39,477 nucleotides of DNA from JAYKGU01 sp035285585 (lineage in GTDB: Bacteria > Cyanobacteriota > Cyanobacteriia > CAKZMO01): contig JAYKGU010000019.1 in the NCBI GenBank assembly GCA_035285585.1, positions 1-39,477 of the forward strand, in the 5' to 3' direction. This document shows positions 23,162 through 30,922 of the stretch, in pieces; positions within the stretch are counted from its first letter, which is position 1; each line of letters opens with the position of its first letter. The notes beneath the pieces were generated by a model. That model did no database searches. It was not told where the DNA came from and saw only the letters and a list, made by a program, of their open reading frames with translations. The position numbers were made by a program, and so were the translations under genes.

Positions 23162-24235
23162 ATGGCCAACGTCGAGCAAACGATTGACCTCGACTACGAA
23201 CTTGCCTTAGACCGCGATACAACGACCCTCTCTCGTCATGTATTGCAGCAGTTGCAAAGTTTTTCGCCCGATGCTCAAGATCTCAGTGCCCTGATGAACC
23301 GCATCGCCCTGGCGGGCAAGATGATCGCCCGTCGCCTGTCGCGGGCCGATTTAATCGAAGATGCTTTGGGCTTTACTGGACGCACCAACGTCCAGGGCGA
23401 GTCAGTTAAGCGCATGGACATCTTTGCCAACCAGGTCTTTATCGCCGTGCTCAAGCAGAGCGGGCTGGTCTGCCGTCTGGCGTCGGAGGAGATGGACAAG
23501 CCTTACTACATCCCCGAAAACTGCCCTATTGGTCGCTACACTCTGCTGTACGACCCAATCGACGGTTCTTCCAACGTAGACATCAACCTGAACGTCGGCT
23601 CCATTTTCGCTATCCGTCGCCAGGAGGGGGAAGACCTGGATGGCTCAGCCCAGGACTTGCTCCAGGACGGGTCGAAGCAAATCGCAGCGGGCTACATCCT
23701 CTATGGCCCCAGCACCATGCTGGTCTACTCCATGGGCAGGGGCGTCCATGCCTTTACCCTCGATCCCAGCCTGGGAGAGTTCATCCTGTCTAGCGAAAAT
23801 ATTAAAATTCCCGCCCACGGCGCAGTCTACAGCGTCAACGAGGGCAACTTCTGGCAGTGGGACGAGTCCATTCGCGACTACATCCGCTACATGCACCGTC
23901 ACGAGGGCTACTCTGCCCGCTACAGCGGCGCACTGGTGGGCGACTTCCACCGCATTTTGTTCCAGGGCGGCGTTTTCCTTTATCCAGGCACCGTGAAAAA
24001 GCCCGAAGGCAAGCTGCGGCTGCTGTATGAAGCGGCTCCCCTGGCCTACCTGGCCGAGCAGGCGAGCGGCAAAGCCAGCACGGGCACCCAGCCCATTATG
24101 GACGTCGTCCCTGACCACCTGCATCAGCGGGTGCCGCTGATCATCGGCAGTCAGGAGGACGTGGAGTTGGTGGAGTCCTACATCACCGATCGGGCGCGGC
24201 GTGACCAGGATGCGATCGCCACCACTAAATCCTAG
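23162..24235 (+). CDS. fbp: fructose-1,6-bisphosphatase, class I
   Basis: Hydrolyses fructose-1,6-bisphosphate to fructose-6-phosphate in gluconeogenesis and the Calvin cycle. I start at the ATG at 23162, because AAGGAGG lies five to seven bases upstream; the longer frame from 23120 adds 14 residues without support. The 357 residues show the metal/phosphate motif LLYDPIDGSSNVDINL, the AMP-site-like N-terminal helices, and the sugar-binding RYSGALVGDFHRIL and YPGTVKKPEGKLRLLYEAAPLAYLAEQA. The length is typical of the class. It is followed by zwf and opcA in the same direction, a known cyanobacterial cluster for switching carbon flow between day and night. Confidence 0.97.
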   Translation: MANVEQTIDLDYELALDRDTTTLSRHVLQQLQSFSPDAQDLSALMNRIALAGKMIARRLSRADLIEDALGFTGRTNVQGESVKRMDIFANQVFIAVLKQSGLVCRLASEEMDKPYYIPENCPIGRYTLLYDPIDGSSNVDINLNVGSIFAIRRQEGEDLDGSAQDLLQDGSKQIAAGYILYGPSTMLVYSMGRGVHAFTLDPSLGEFILSSENIKIPAHGAVYSVNEGNFWQWDESIRDYIRYMHRHEGYSARYSGALVGDFHRILFQGGVFLYPGTVKKPEGKLRLLYEAAPLAYLAEQASGKASTGTQPIMDVVPDHLHQRVPLIIGSQEDVELVESYITDRARRDQDAIATTKS

Positions 24236-24325
24236 AAACCTCCATGGGGCCGAGTGGCCCCCACCTGATCCCGTTAAACCCAAATCCTGCCCCTAGTTTT
24301 TCCGTTCACCGCCAAACTCCTACCT

Positions 24326-25855
24326 ATGCTTAACCTCGTCGAAAACCCCCTCCGTATCGGACTCCAGCAAGACCGCATCCCTGCCCCCCAGATCCTGGTC
24401 ATCTTCGGTGCATCCGGCGACCTCACCCAGCGCAAGCTGGTGCCTGCCCTCTACCAGATGCGCCGCGAGCGACGGCTGCCCCCCGAACTCACCATCGTGG
24501 GTGTGGCCCGCCGCGACTGGAGCCATGAATTCTTCCGCGACCACATGCGGGAAGGGGTAGAGGAGTTTGGCGGTGGTCTCGGCTCCCAAGAGATGTGGGA
24601 TGACTTCGCCAAGGGGCTGTTCTACTGTTCAGGCAACATCGACCAGCCCGAGAGCTACCAGAAACTTAAGGCATTTCTGGGAGAACTGGACGACCAGCGG
24701 GGCACCCGTGGTAACCGGGTTTTCTACCTGTCGGTGGCTCCGCGGTTTTTCGCTGAAGCCACCCAGCAACTGGGGGCGGCGGGCATGTTGAGCGATCCCG
24801 CCAAGCAGCGCCTGGTGATCGAAAAACCCTTTGGCCACGACCTGGCCTCCGCCCAGGTGCTCAACCGGGTGGTGCGGCAGATTGCCCCAGAGGAGCAGAT
24901 TTACCGGATCGACCACTACCTGGGCAAGGAAACGGTGCAGAACCTGCTGGTTTTCCGCTTTGCCAACGCCATTTTTGAACCTTTGTGGAATCGCCAGTTT
25001 GTGGACCACATCCAGATCACCGTGGCGGAGACGGTGGGGCTGGAGGGACGGGCCGGATACTACGAAACCTCCGGCGCACTGCGGGACATGGTGCAGAACC
25101 ACCTGATGCAGCTATTCTGCCTGGTGGCCATGGAGCCGCCCAATTCCCTGGACGCCGATTCCATTCGCAATGAAAAAGTGAAAGTCCTGCAAGCTACCCA
25201 CCTGGCCGACCTGGAGGATTTGAGCAAGTCGGCCATTCGCGGTCAGTACACCGAGGGCTGGATGAAGGGGAAGGCAGCTCCCGCCTACCGCTCAGAGGAT
25301 GGAGCTGACCCCAACTCCACCACGCCCACCTATGCCGCCCTGAAGCTCAACATCGACAACTGGCGCTGGAAAGGGGTGCCCATCTACATGCGCACCGGCA
25401 AGCGCCTGCCCAAAAAGGTGACGGAAATTGCCATCCACTTTAAAGAAGTGCCGTACATTATGTTTCAATCGGCGGCCAAGCAGGTCAACCAGAACGTTTT
25501 GGCAATGCGCATCCAGCCCAATGAGGGCATCGCCCTGCGGTTCGAGGTGAAGACCCCCGGCAGTTCCCTGCGCACCCGCACGGTGGATATGGACTTCCGC
25601 TACGATTCGGCCTTCGGCCAGGCCAACACCGACGCCTACAGCCGCCTGCTTGTAGACTGTATGCTAGGCGATCAAACGCTGTTTACGCGGGGCGATGAGG
25701 TGGAAGAGTCCTGGCGCGTGCTGACGCCCATTCTTCAGGTGTGGGATGCCCCGGCCCCACCAGACGCCATTCCCCTTTATGAGGCAGGGAGTTGGGGCCC
25801 CGTCGAAGCTGAATTGCTGCTCAACCAGGATAATCGCCGCTGGCGGCGGCTTTAG
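24326..25855 (+). CDS. zwf: glucose-6-phosphate 1-dehydrogenase
   Basis: Oxidises glucose-6-phosphate to 6-phosphogluconolactone with NADP, the entry step of the oxidative pentose phosphate pathway used for dark metabolism. The 509 residues start with the NADP-binding GASGDLTQRKL near residue 29. The catalytic RIDHYLGKE has Arg194 and His197, and the substrate-binding region follows. The length is normal. It lies 90 bases after fbp and about 94 before opcA, whose product helps assemble and activate this enzyme. Several cysteines are present that could serve redox control, but none was mapped to a known regulatory position. Confidence 0.97.
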   Translation: MLNLVENPLRIGLQQDRIPAPQILVIFGASGDLTQRKLVPALYQMRRERRLPPELTIVGVARRDWSHEFFRDHMREGVEEFGGGLGSQEMWDDFAKGLFYCSGNIDQPESYQKLKAFLGELDDQRGTRGNRVFYLSVAPRFFAEATQQLGAAGMLSDPAKQRLVIEKPFGHDLASAQVLNRVVRQIAPEEQIYRIDHYLGKETVQNLLVFRFANAIFEPLWNRQFVDHIQITVAETVGLEGRAGYYETSGALRDMVQNHLMQLFCLVAMEPPNSLDADSIRNEKVKVLQATHLADLEDLSKSAIRGQYTEGWMKGKAAPAYRSEDGADPNSTTPTYAALKLNIDNWRWKGVPIYMRTGKRLPKKVTEIAIHFKEVPYIMFQSAAKQVNQNVLAMRIQPNEGIALRFEVKTPGSSLRTRTVDMDFRYDSAFGQANTDAYSRLLVDCMLGDQTLFTRGDEVEESWRVLTPILQVWDAPAPPDAIPLYEAGSWGPVEAELLLNQDNRRWRRL

Positions 25856-25949
25856 TCTCGCTAACTTTATCTCGTCAACTTCAAAAGAGAAGCTTCACCG
25901 CACTTGTATCAACCGCTAGTTGCTCACTGCCCATCGCGCACTATTACCT

Positions 25950-27275
25950 ATGACTACTCCACTTGTCACACTCCAAAAACCTACCGACATTTCCATTGAC
26001 GAAATCGAGGCCGAGCTGAGTAAAATCTGGCTGAGCCAGAGTGGGGGCAAGGTGGCCCCAGCGGCAACCCGCGCCACCACGTTTAGCATGGTGGTCTATG
26101 AACCCGAAGAATTTCAGCAGCTTTTGGCGGTGCTGGGGTTTTACAGCGGGGCGATCGACGGGGTGCATGGCTCCCAGACGCGGGAAGCGGTGCAGGAAGC
26201 TCAGATGGCCTACGACCTGCGGGTTACCGGGCGGGTAGATGCCACCACCCTGGCCCGCCTGCGGGAAGAGGTAGACAAGCTGCCCGTAGAAAAACGCGTC
26301 TTCCGTAACCCTGATTTTCGGGGATTTGGCATCAGTGACGCGATCGCCGCCCAAAACCCCTGCCGCGTCATCACCCTCTGCCCCATGCTGGGGAAAGACA
26401 CTGGCGTCACCGCCCAGGTGTCGGCCTACTGCCCCGTCCAGAAAACCGGCGGCGGCAACCTGGTATGTTGCGAATACATCACCCTGCGGGGCACCAAGGA
26501 AGCCCTGGAGCGGGTAGCTGACCTGGTCTCCTCCCTGATGATTCAGGAGTTGCCCAAGTTTGTCTGGTGGAAGGCAACCCCCAACCCCGAGCAGGAGCTG
26601 TTTAAGAAAATGGCGGGCTGCTGCAACTGCATCGTGGTTGACTCCAGCTTCTTTAGCGACGCCGAGTCGGAACTGCTTAAGATTCAGGAGCTGATTGACC
26701 GCAAAACCTTTGTGGCCGACCTCAACTGGCATCGCCTCTCCCCCTGGCAGGAGCTAACGGCGGCGGCCTTTGACCCCCCTGAGCGCCGCGCCGCCCTGGT
26801 GGAGGTTGACCAGATCGCCATTGACTACGAGAAGGGCAATGCGGCCCAGGCGCTGCTGTTTCTCGGCTGGATCGCCAGCCGCCTGGAGTGGCAACCCGTA
26901 GAGTACAAGTTTACGGGCGGCGACTATGACCTCAAGCACATCAAGTTTGAGGGGCCAGCCGGAAAGACGGTCGAAGCCGAGCTGGCGGCCATTCCCACCG
27001 CCGACTGGGGCGAAATTCTGGGTGACCTGGTGGGCATCCGCGTCACCTCCACCAACCTGAATGCAGACTGCTGCACCATCCTCTGCTCAGAAACCACGGG
27101 CTGTATGCGCATGGAGGCGGGCGGCACCGCCCAGGCCTGCCGCACCGAGCAGGTGTCTGCCCTGTCGGACCAGCGGGCTGAGGCGCTGATGAGCCAGCAG
27201 CTGCAGCGGTGGGGCCGGGATGGACTGTATGAGGAGAGCCTGGCGGTAACCACCCAGATTTTGAAGCTGCGTTAG
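25950..27275 (+). CDS. opcA: glucose-6-phosphate dehydrogenase assembly protein OpcA
   Basis: Cyanobacterial protein required for full G6PDH activity, working through assembly and redox-dependent activation. I choose the ATG at 25950 (MTTPLVTLQKPTDISIDEIEAEL), which matches the usual family start; a TTG at 25920 would add ten residues. The protein has 441 residues. Near residues 52-110 lies a peptidoglycan-binding-like helical repeat (LLAVLGFYSGAIDGVHG...AVQEAQMAYDL), here presumably a protein-interaction fold. The rest is the OpcA domain. Cysteine pairs are visible (GCCNCIVV, DCCTILCSE, GCM), consistent with thioredoxin control known for the family. It is convergent with the next gene, three bases away. 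Confidence 0.95.
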   Translation: MTTPLVTLQKPTDISIDEIEAELSKIWLSQSGGKVAPAATRATTFSMVVYEPEEFQQLLAVLGFYSGAIDGVHGSQTREAVQEAQMAYDLRVTGRVDATTLARLREEVDKLPVEKRVFRNPDFRGFGISDAIAAQNPCRVITLCPMLGKDTGVTAQVSAYCPVQKTGGGNLVCCEYITLRGTKEALERVADLVSSLMIQELPKFVWWKATPNPEQELFKKMAGCCNCIVVDSSFFSDAESELLKIQELIDRKTFVADLNWHRLSPWQELTAAAFDPPERRAALVEVDQIAIDYEKGNAAQALLFLGWIASRLEWQPVEYKFTGGDYDLKHIKFEGPAGKTVEAELAAIPTADWGEILGDLVGIRVTSTNLNADCCTILCSETTGCMRMEAGGTAQACRTEQVSALSDQRAEALMSQQLQRWGRDGLYEESLAVTTQILKLR

Positions 27276-27278
27276 CCG

Positions 27279-27965
27279 CTATTCAGTTTCCAGGGGGGCG
27301 ATCGCCCCGGCTCGACAGTCCCGCAACCAGAGCTGAATGCCCCGACCAATGACCCCCTCGCTGCTCTCATAGAGCGGTGCTGGGGGTTCGTTTTCGGGAT
27401 AGGTGGCAATGCGGGAGAACATCAGGGAGAGCCGCCAGCCCTCGGCGTCGGGGGCGAGGAACACCCAGTGGTGGTGCTGGAGCAGATCGACCGTGTCGTC
27501 CCGATACTGGCGAGAAAGGGTAGTGAAGAACACCTGCTCGACCCCGTTGGCCTCAATCACCGCTGGGCTGGGCACATTTTCGTCGAAACCGGGGGCGACC
27601 TCAGCAAATTCGGGAACGCTGGCCGTAATCACGTAGCTTTTGGGGTTGAACGTCCGCTCGGCCACCTGCGCCCGCGTGCTCACCCGATTGGCATAGCTGG
27701 GCAGGTCCCGCAGCAGTAGGGCGGACAGGGGTTCCAGCCGGGCCGGGCAGTCAGTATTCGTGCGAATGTATTCGGCGGCAGCTTCTTGTTTGTAGCGCTG
27801 CTCCACCAGGGGCTGATCCGGCGATAGAGAAGTTAAGGACGCCGACTGGGCGGGTTGAGAGGCGATCGCCCCTCCTATCCCCACCAGTACCACGAAGGCC
27901 CCTGGGAATCGATGGCGACCGATGCGCGGCTGAGGTTGGGGCAGACGGGAAAAATTGGCTGGCAT
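27279..27965 (-). CDS. exported hypothetical protein
   Basis: A 228-residue protein of unknown function. An N-terminal basic stretch is followed by a hydrophobic segment (AFVVLVGIGGAIA) and a probable cleavage site near QPAQSAS, so it should be exported to the periplasm or lumen. The mature region is beta-rich with two cysteines (TDCPARL near residue 72 and RDCRAG near the C-terminus) that could form a disulfide. No known domain is recognised. The ATG at 27965 has no evident ribosome-binding site, and the promoter was not identified. It is convergent with opcA and not obviously part of an operon. Confidence 0.7.
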   Translation of the reverse strand: MPANFSRLPQPQPRIGRHRFPGAFVVLVGIGGAIASQPAQSASLTSLSPDQPLVEQRYKQEAAAEYIRTNTDCPARLEPLSALLLRDLPSYANRVSTRAQVAERTFNPKSYVITASVPEFAEVAPGFDENVPSPAVIEANGVEQVFFTTLSRQYRDDTVDLLQHHHWVFLAPDAEGWRLSLMFSRIATYPENEPPAPLYESSEGVIGRGIQLWLRDCRAGAIAPLETE

Positions 27966-28021
27966 GGGAGGAAAGATGGGGGATGGGGCGATCGCCCATT
28001 TGGTTTGCTGTGGATTTCATG

Positions 28022-28043
28022 GGGGCAAATGGTCATTTGCCCC
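28022..28043. repeat. 22-bp palindrome, copy 2
   Basis: GGGGCAAATG and CATTTGCCCC pair perfectly around a central GT. It matches copy 1 at 1306-1327 in 21 of 22 positions and overlaps the last base of the stop codon of the coiled-coil gene. Both copies sit at the 3' end of a minus-strand gene, suggesting a role as a transcript-end hairpin. Confidence 0.75.
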
Positions 28044-28387
28044 TACAAATTGCGGCTGATCAACGTTTCTACTAGCTGGGTGAGCCGTGCAACCGTGTGG
28101 TCCTGGCTATAAGCCAGACGCTCAATGGCAGCAGCATTGCGTTCGATCGCAGCAGCGTTGCGCTCGACCGCGGCAGCGTTGCGCTCGACCGCGGCAGCGT
28201 TGCGCTCGGTCGTATCAATTAACCTTTCCAGCTTGATGTCAATCGCCATGATGTGCTCGGAAAGTCGTCCCACCTGCTCGGTATTGATCTCCACCATCCG
28301 GGCGATACGATCGAGGGTGGCCGAGGTGTTTTGCTGTAGAGCGGTAATCTGGGCGGTGATCTCATCCGCCGGTTCGCGACTGGTCAT
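28043..28387 (-). CDS. small coiled-coil protein with perfect heptad repeats
   Basis: A 114-residue hypothetical protein. I use the ATG at 28387; an open frame extending further upstream runs through pyrF and is not supported. Residues 61-88 are four tandem heptads (ERNAAAV twice, then ERNAAAI twice), encoded by a 21-bp repeat. The flanking sequence is also heptad-like (DRIARMVEINTEQVGRLSEHIMAIDIKLERL and VARLTQLVETL). The whole protein is probably one long coiled coil that oligomerises. There is no membrane segment. Similar short proteins with variable heptad numbers occur in cyanobacteria with no assigned role. It lies 74 bases downstream of pyrF on the same strand, and only a weak ribosome-binding site is seen. 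Confidence 0.7.
   Translation of the reverse strand: MTSREPADEITAQITALQQNTSATLDRIARMVEINTEQVGRLSEHIMAIDIKLERLIDTTERNAAAVERNAAAVERNAAAIERNAAAIERLAYSQDHTVARLTQLVETLISRNL
28124..28207. repeat. 21-bp in-gene tandem repeat (heptads)
   Basis: Four 21-bp units encode ERNAAAV/I on the minus strand. The units differ by few bases, so the array is young enough to vary in copy number between strains. Confidence 0.8.
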
Positions 28388-28423
28388 ATATGTAAGAAAT
28401 ACTCTCAAGTAGCCAATTTGAGC

Positions 28424-28440
28424 CTCTCCATGCAGGAGAG
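28424..28440 (-). terminator. hairpin downstream of pyrF
   Basis: CTCTCC/GGAGAG forms a 6-bp stem with a 5-base loop, 22 bases past the pyrF stop. No T-run follows on the minus strand, so it may be an RNA-stability or attenuating hairpin rather than a terminator. Confidence 0.3.
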
Positions 28441-28461
28441 CGGGGAAACCAGGCCATGATT

Positions 28462-29175
28462 CTACCCCATCTCGGCGATCTCGTCGCAAATCCGCTGAAA
28501 CGCCGCCGCTGGGTTCGCTGCCGCAGTAATCGGTCGACCAATCACCAGATAATCCGCTCCGGCCTGGAAGGCTTCCAAGGGAGTGAGCGATCGCCGCTGA
28601 TCCCCTTTCTCCGCCCAGCTGGGCCGCACCCCCGGACAGACGCAGAGGAAGCGATCGCCACACACCCGCCGAATCTGGGCCACCTCCTGGGGCGAGCAGA
28701 CGATCCCCGACAGGCCGCTCTCCTGGGTCAGCAGGGCCATTTGCAGGGCGTACTCCGGTAGCTCGATAGGTACCTTGAGCTGAAAGGCTAGCGTGCGGGC
28801 GTCGATGCTGGTTAGCAGCGTGATGGCAATGAGCTTAGGGGGATCGCAATTGGCGGCGGTGGCTCCGGCGATCGCCGCTTCCTGGGCCGCCCGCAGCGCC
28901 GCTCCCCCCGCCGCCGCATGCACGGTGAGCAGGTCCACCCCGTACTGCGCCGCCGCCCGACAGGCCCCGGCTACCGTGTTGGGGATGTCGTGGAATTTCA
29001 GATCCAGAAAAATGCGCTTCTGCCGCCGCTGGAGTTCCTGAATCAGGGCGGTTCCGCTGCTGACAAACAGCTCCAGCCCCACCTTCCAGAAGGTCACCTC
29101 TGGGAGCTGGTCGAGGAGGGCGATCGCCTCTTTCTGGGTGGACACATCCAGGGGCACGATAATTCGGTCTTTCAT
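28462..29175 (-). CDS. pyrF: orotidine 5'-phosphate decarboxylase
   Basis: Catalyses the last step of UMP synthesis, decarboxylating OMP. The 237 residues carry the catalytic motif LDLKFHDIPNT, with Asp58, Lys60 and Asp63 in the invariant charged network, and the opening substrate motif IIVPLDVS. The phosphate-binding end (GADYLVIGRPITAA) is near residue 210. The length is typical for the short bacterial form. Its ATG overlaps the end of tyrS by four bases (ATGA), so the two are very probably translated from one transcript with coupling. Confidence 0.96.
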   Translation of the reverse strand: MKDRIIVPLDVSTQKEAIALLDQLPEVTFWKVGLELFVSSGTALIQELQRRQKRIFLDLKFHDIPNTVAGACRAAAQYGVDLLTVHAAAGGAALRAAQEAAIAGATAANCDPPKLIAITLLTSIDARTLAFQLKVPIELPEYALQMALLTQESGLSGIVCSPQEVAQIRRVCGDRFLCVCPGVRPSWAEKGDQRRSLTPLEAFQAGADYLVIGRPITAAANPAAAFQRICDEIAEMG

Positions 29176-30383
29176 GGCACCAGACGGGCAAATTTCTTTT
29201 TCCCGACCTGAAGTACCTTCCCCGCCAGTTCCTCGGCAGCGGGAATTTCCAGGTCGGGATCGCTCACCTTCTCCCCATCCAGGCGCACCGCCCCCCCCTG
29301 GATCTGTCGTCGCCCCTCGCCGCCGCTCTTACACAGGCCGCTGGCCCCCAGGATGTAGAACAGCTTGGCGGGAAACTCAATATCCCCGAGGGAAAATTCG
29401 GGTACTGCCTCCGCCTGGGCGGCGTTGCCCTGCACCAGAGTGATCGCCGCCTTCTGGGCCTCCTGGGCGGCGGCTTCCCCGTGGTACTGGCTGACGACGG
29501 TGAGGGCGAGGAGTTTCTGGCGATCGCGCGGTGCCTTCGGCAGTTCATCCAGGGGCAGGTCGGTGAGCAGCTCGAAGTAGGAGTCAATCACCGCATCTGG
29601 GGTTTTCTCCAGCTTGGAGTACATCGACAGGGCATCCTCCGACAGGCCCACGTAGTTGCCCAGGGATTTGGACATCTTCTGGGTGCCGTCCGTCCCCACC
29701 AGGATCGGCATCAGCAGGCCAAACTGGGGCCGCTGGCCGAAATGACGCTGCAAATCTCGACCCACCGCCAGGTTAAATTTCTGGTCGGTGCCCCCCAGCT
29801 CCACGTCTGCCTGGAGTGCCACCGAATCGTAGCCCTGCATCAGCGGATAGAGAAACTCGTGGAGGTAAATGGGCGTCTCCTGGCGGTAGCGCTCGGCAAA
29901 GCCCTCCTTGGCCAGCATCTGGCCCACGGTCATGGTGGCCAGCAGCTCTAGAATGTCCGACAGCCTCAAGGCCGACAGCCATTCGGAGTTGTAGCGGATC
30001 TCCAGCCGTCCGGGGGTGTCAAAGTCCAGGATGGGCTTGAGCTGCTCCAAATAGGTTCCAGCGTTTTTGGCCACCTCCTCCTCTGTGAGCTGCTTGCGGA
30101 CTTCCGATTTCCCGGTGGGATCGCCGATGCGGGCCGTAAAGTCACCAATGAGCAGCACCGCCGTATGCCCCGCGTCCTGAAACTGCCGCAGCTTGCGATA
30201 GACAATGCTGTGCCCCAGGTGGATCTCTGATCCGGTGGGATCGATGCCAAACTTGATGCGCAGGGGGCGATCGCTCGTCTTCAGACGCTGTATCAGGTTT
30301 TCATCGGCATGGTTGGAGTCGGGCTGGTTTGGGAAAATTTCATGGGTGCCCCGGTGCAGCCAGGAAAAAGGTTTGGTGGTCAT
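29172..30383 (-). CDS. tyrS: tyrosyl-tRNA synthetase
   Basis: Charges tRNA-Tyr with tyrosine using ATP. The protein has 403 residues from the ATG at 30383. A TTG at 30389, with GAGGGA five bases upstream, would add two residues and is a real alternative. Class I motifs are intact: HLGH at about residues 55-58 and KMSKS at about 236-240. A C-terminal S4-type RNA-binding segment (GGEGRRQIQGGAVRLDGEKV) follows. The sequence is of the TyrZ-like bacterial subtype judging by FGIDPTGSEIHLGHS. The stop overlaps the pyrF start. The gene is divergent from the penicillin-binding protein gene. Confidence 0.96.
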   Translation of the reverse strand: MTTKPFSWLHRGTHEIFPNQPDSNHADENLIQRLKTSDRPLRIKFGIDPTGSEIHLGHSIVYRKLRQFQDAGHTAVLLIGDFTARIGDPTGKSEVRKQLTEEEVAKNAGTYLEQLKPILDFDTPGRLEIRYNSEWLSALRLSDILELLATMTVGQMLAKEGFAERYRQETPIYLHEFLYPLMQGYDSVALQADVELGGTDQKFNLAVGRDLQRHFGQRPQFGLLMPILVGTDGTQKMSKSLGNYVGLSEDALSMYSKLEKTPDAVIDSYFELLTDLPLDELPKAPRDRQKLLALTVVSQYHGEAAAQEAQKAAITLVQGNAAQAEAVPEFSLGDIEFPAKLFYILGASGLCKSGGEGRRQIQGGAVRLDGEKVSDPDLEIPAAEELAGKVLQVGKKKFARLVP

Positions 30384-30922
30384 TGGCAAGCTGTTCCCTC
30401 AATCAGTTTCACGCAGTTGCTCATACGAGTAGCCCTAGCTGGATTTGCGGTTTGCTGTACATCGTCCATCAAAAGTGATGAGCAAAAGTGATAGGAGGTT
30501 GATAACCCCCGGTGCAAAATTTTCGATAGACTGAACCATAGTAATCTGAGGCGCTCTATCCAAACGCTGAACAGCTCAGAGGTTCCTCCCACAACAGAAT
30601 TTCAGTACTCCGACAGACGACTTCAGCAGAGAAGAAATTATAGCTTGAGCTTCACGGCACTGAAGCGATCGCCCTCAGAGAGAGCTTGGATGGCTTTATT
30701 TCGCAGGTCGGAAGAATTCTGTGGCAGTTTCTGCCCTCAACTTCACTAACTTTGGCAGTATTGTGAATGTTGTTTTGACCATCTGTACCGATTGTTTGCA
30801 AAATCCCCTGTAATCACGAATATGGTTCTAATTTAAGATCGCGAAGCCCAAATTTCACCTGATTCGTTTATTCTTGAAGCCAAGCGATCCATCCCACGTC
30901 CTTTAGCCCCGCTATCCGCATC
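30384..30922. other. long divergent intergenic region
   Basis: About 540 bases separate tyrS and the penicillin-binding protein gene. No gene or RNA could be assigned. A 70-residue frame upstream of tyrS has no recognisable features. TTGACC at 30775-30780 resembles a -35 element, but no matching -10 is clear. A small hairpin GGCAG/CTGCC is at 30723-30735. Promoters for both genes must lie here. Confidence 0.5.

Noticed and set aside
28124..28207. CRISPR-like direct repeats.
   Set aside because: Units are contiguous 21-bp coding heptads without spacers.
28388..28663. Upstream extension of the coiled-coil gene frame.
   Set aside because: It runs through the coding end of pyrF, whose frame is clearly real; the ATG at 28387 is the sensible start.
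30380..30592. 70-residue frame upstream of tyrS.
   Set aside because: No ribosome-binding site, no recognisable sequence, and it overlaps the tyrS start.
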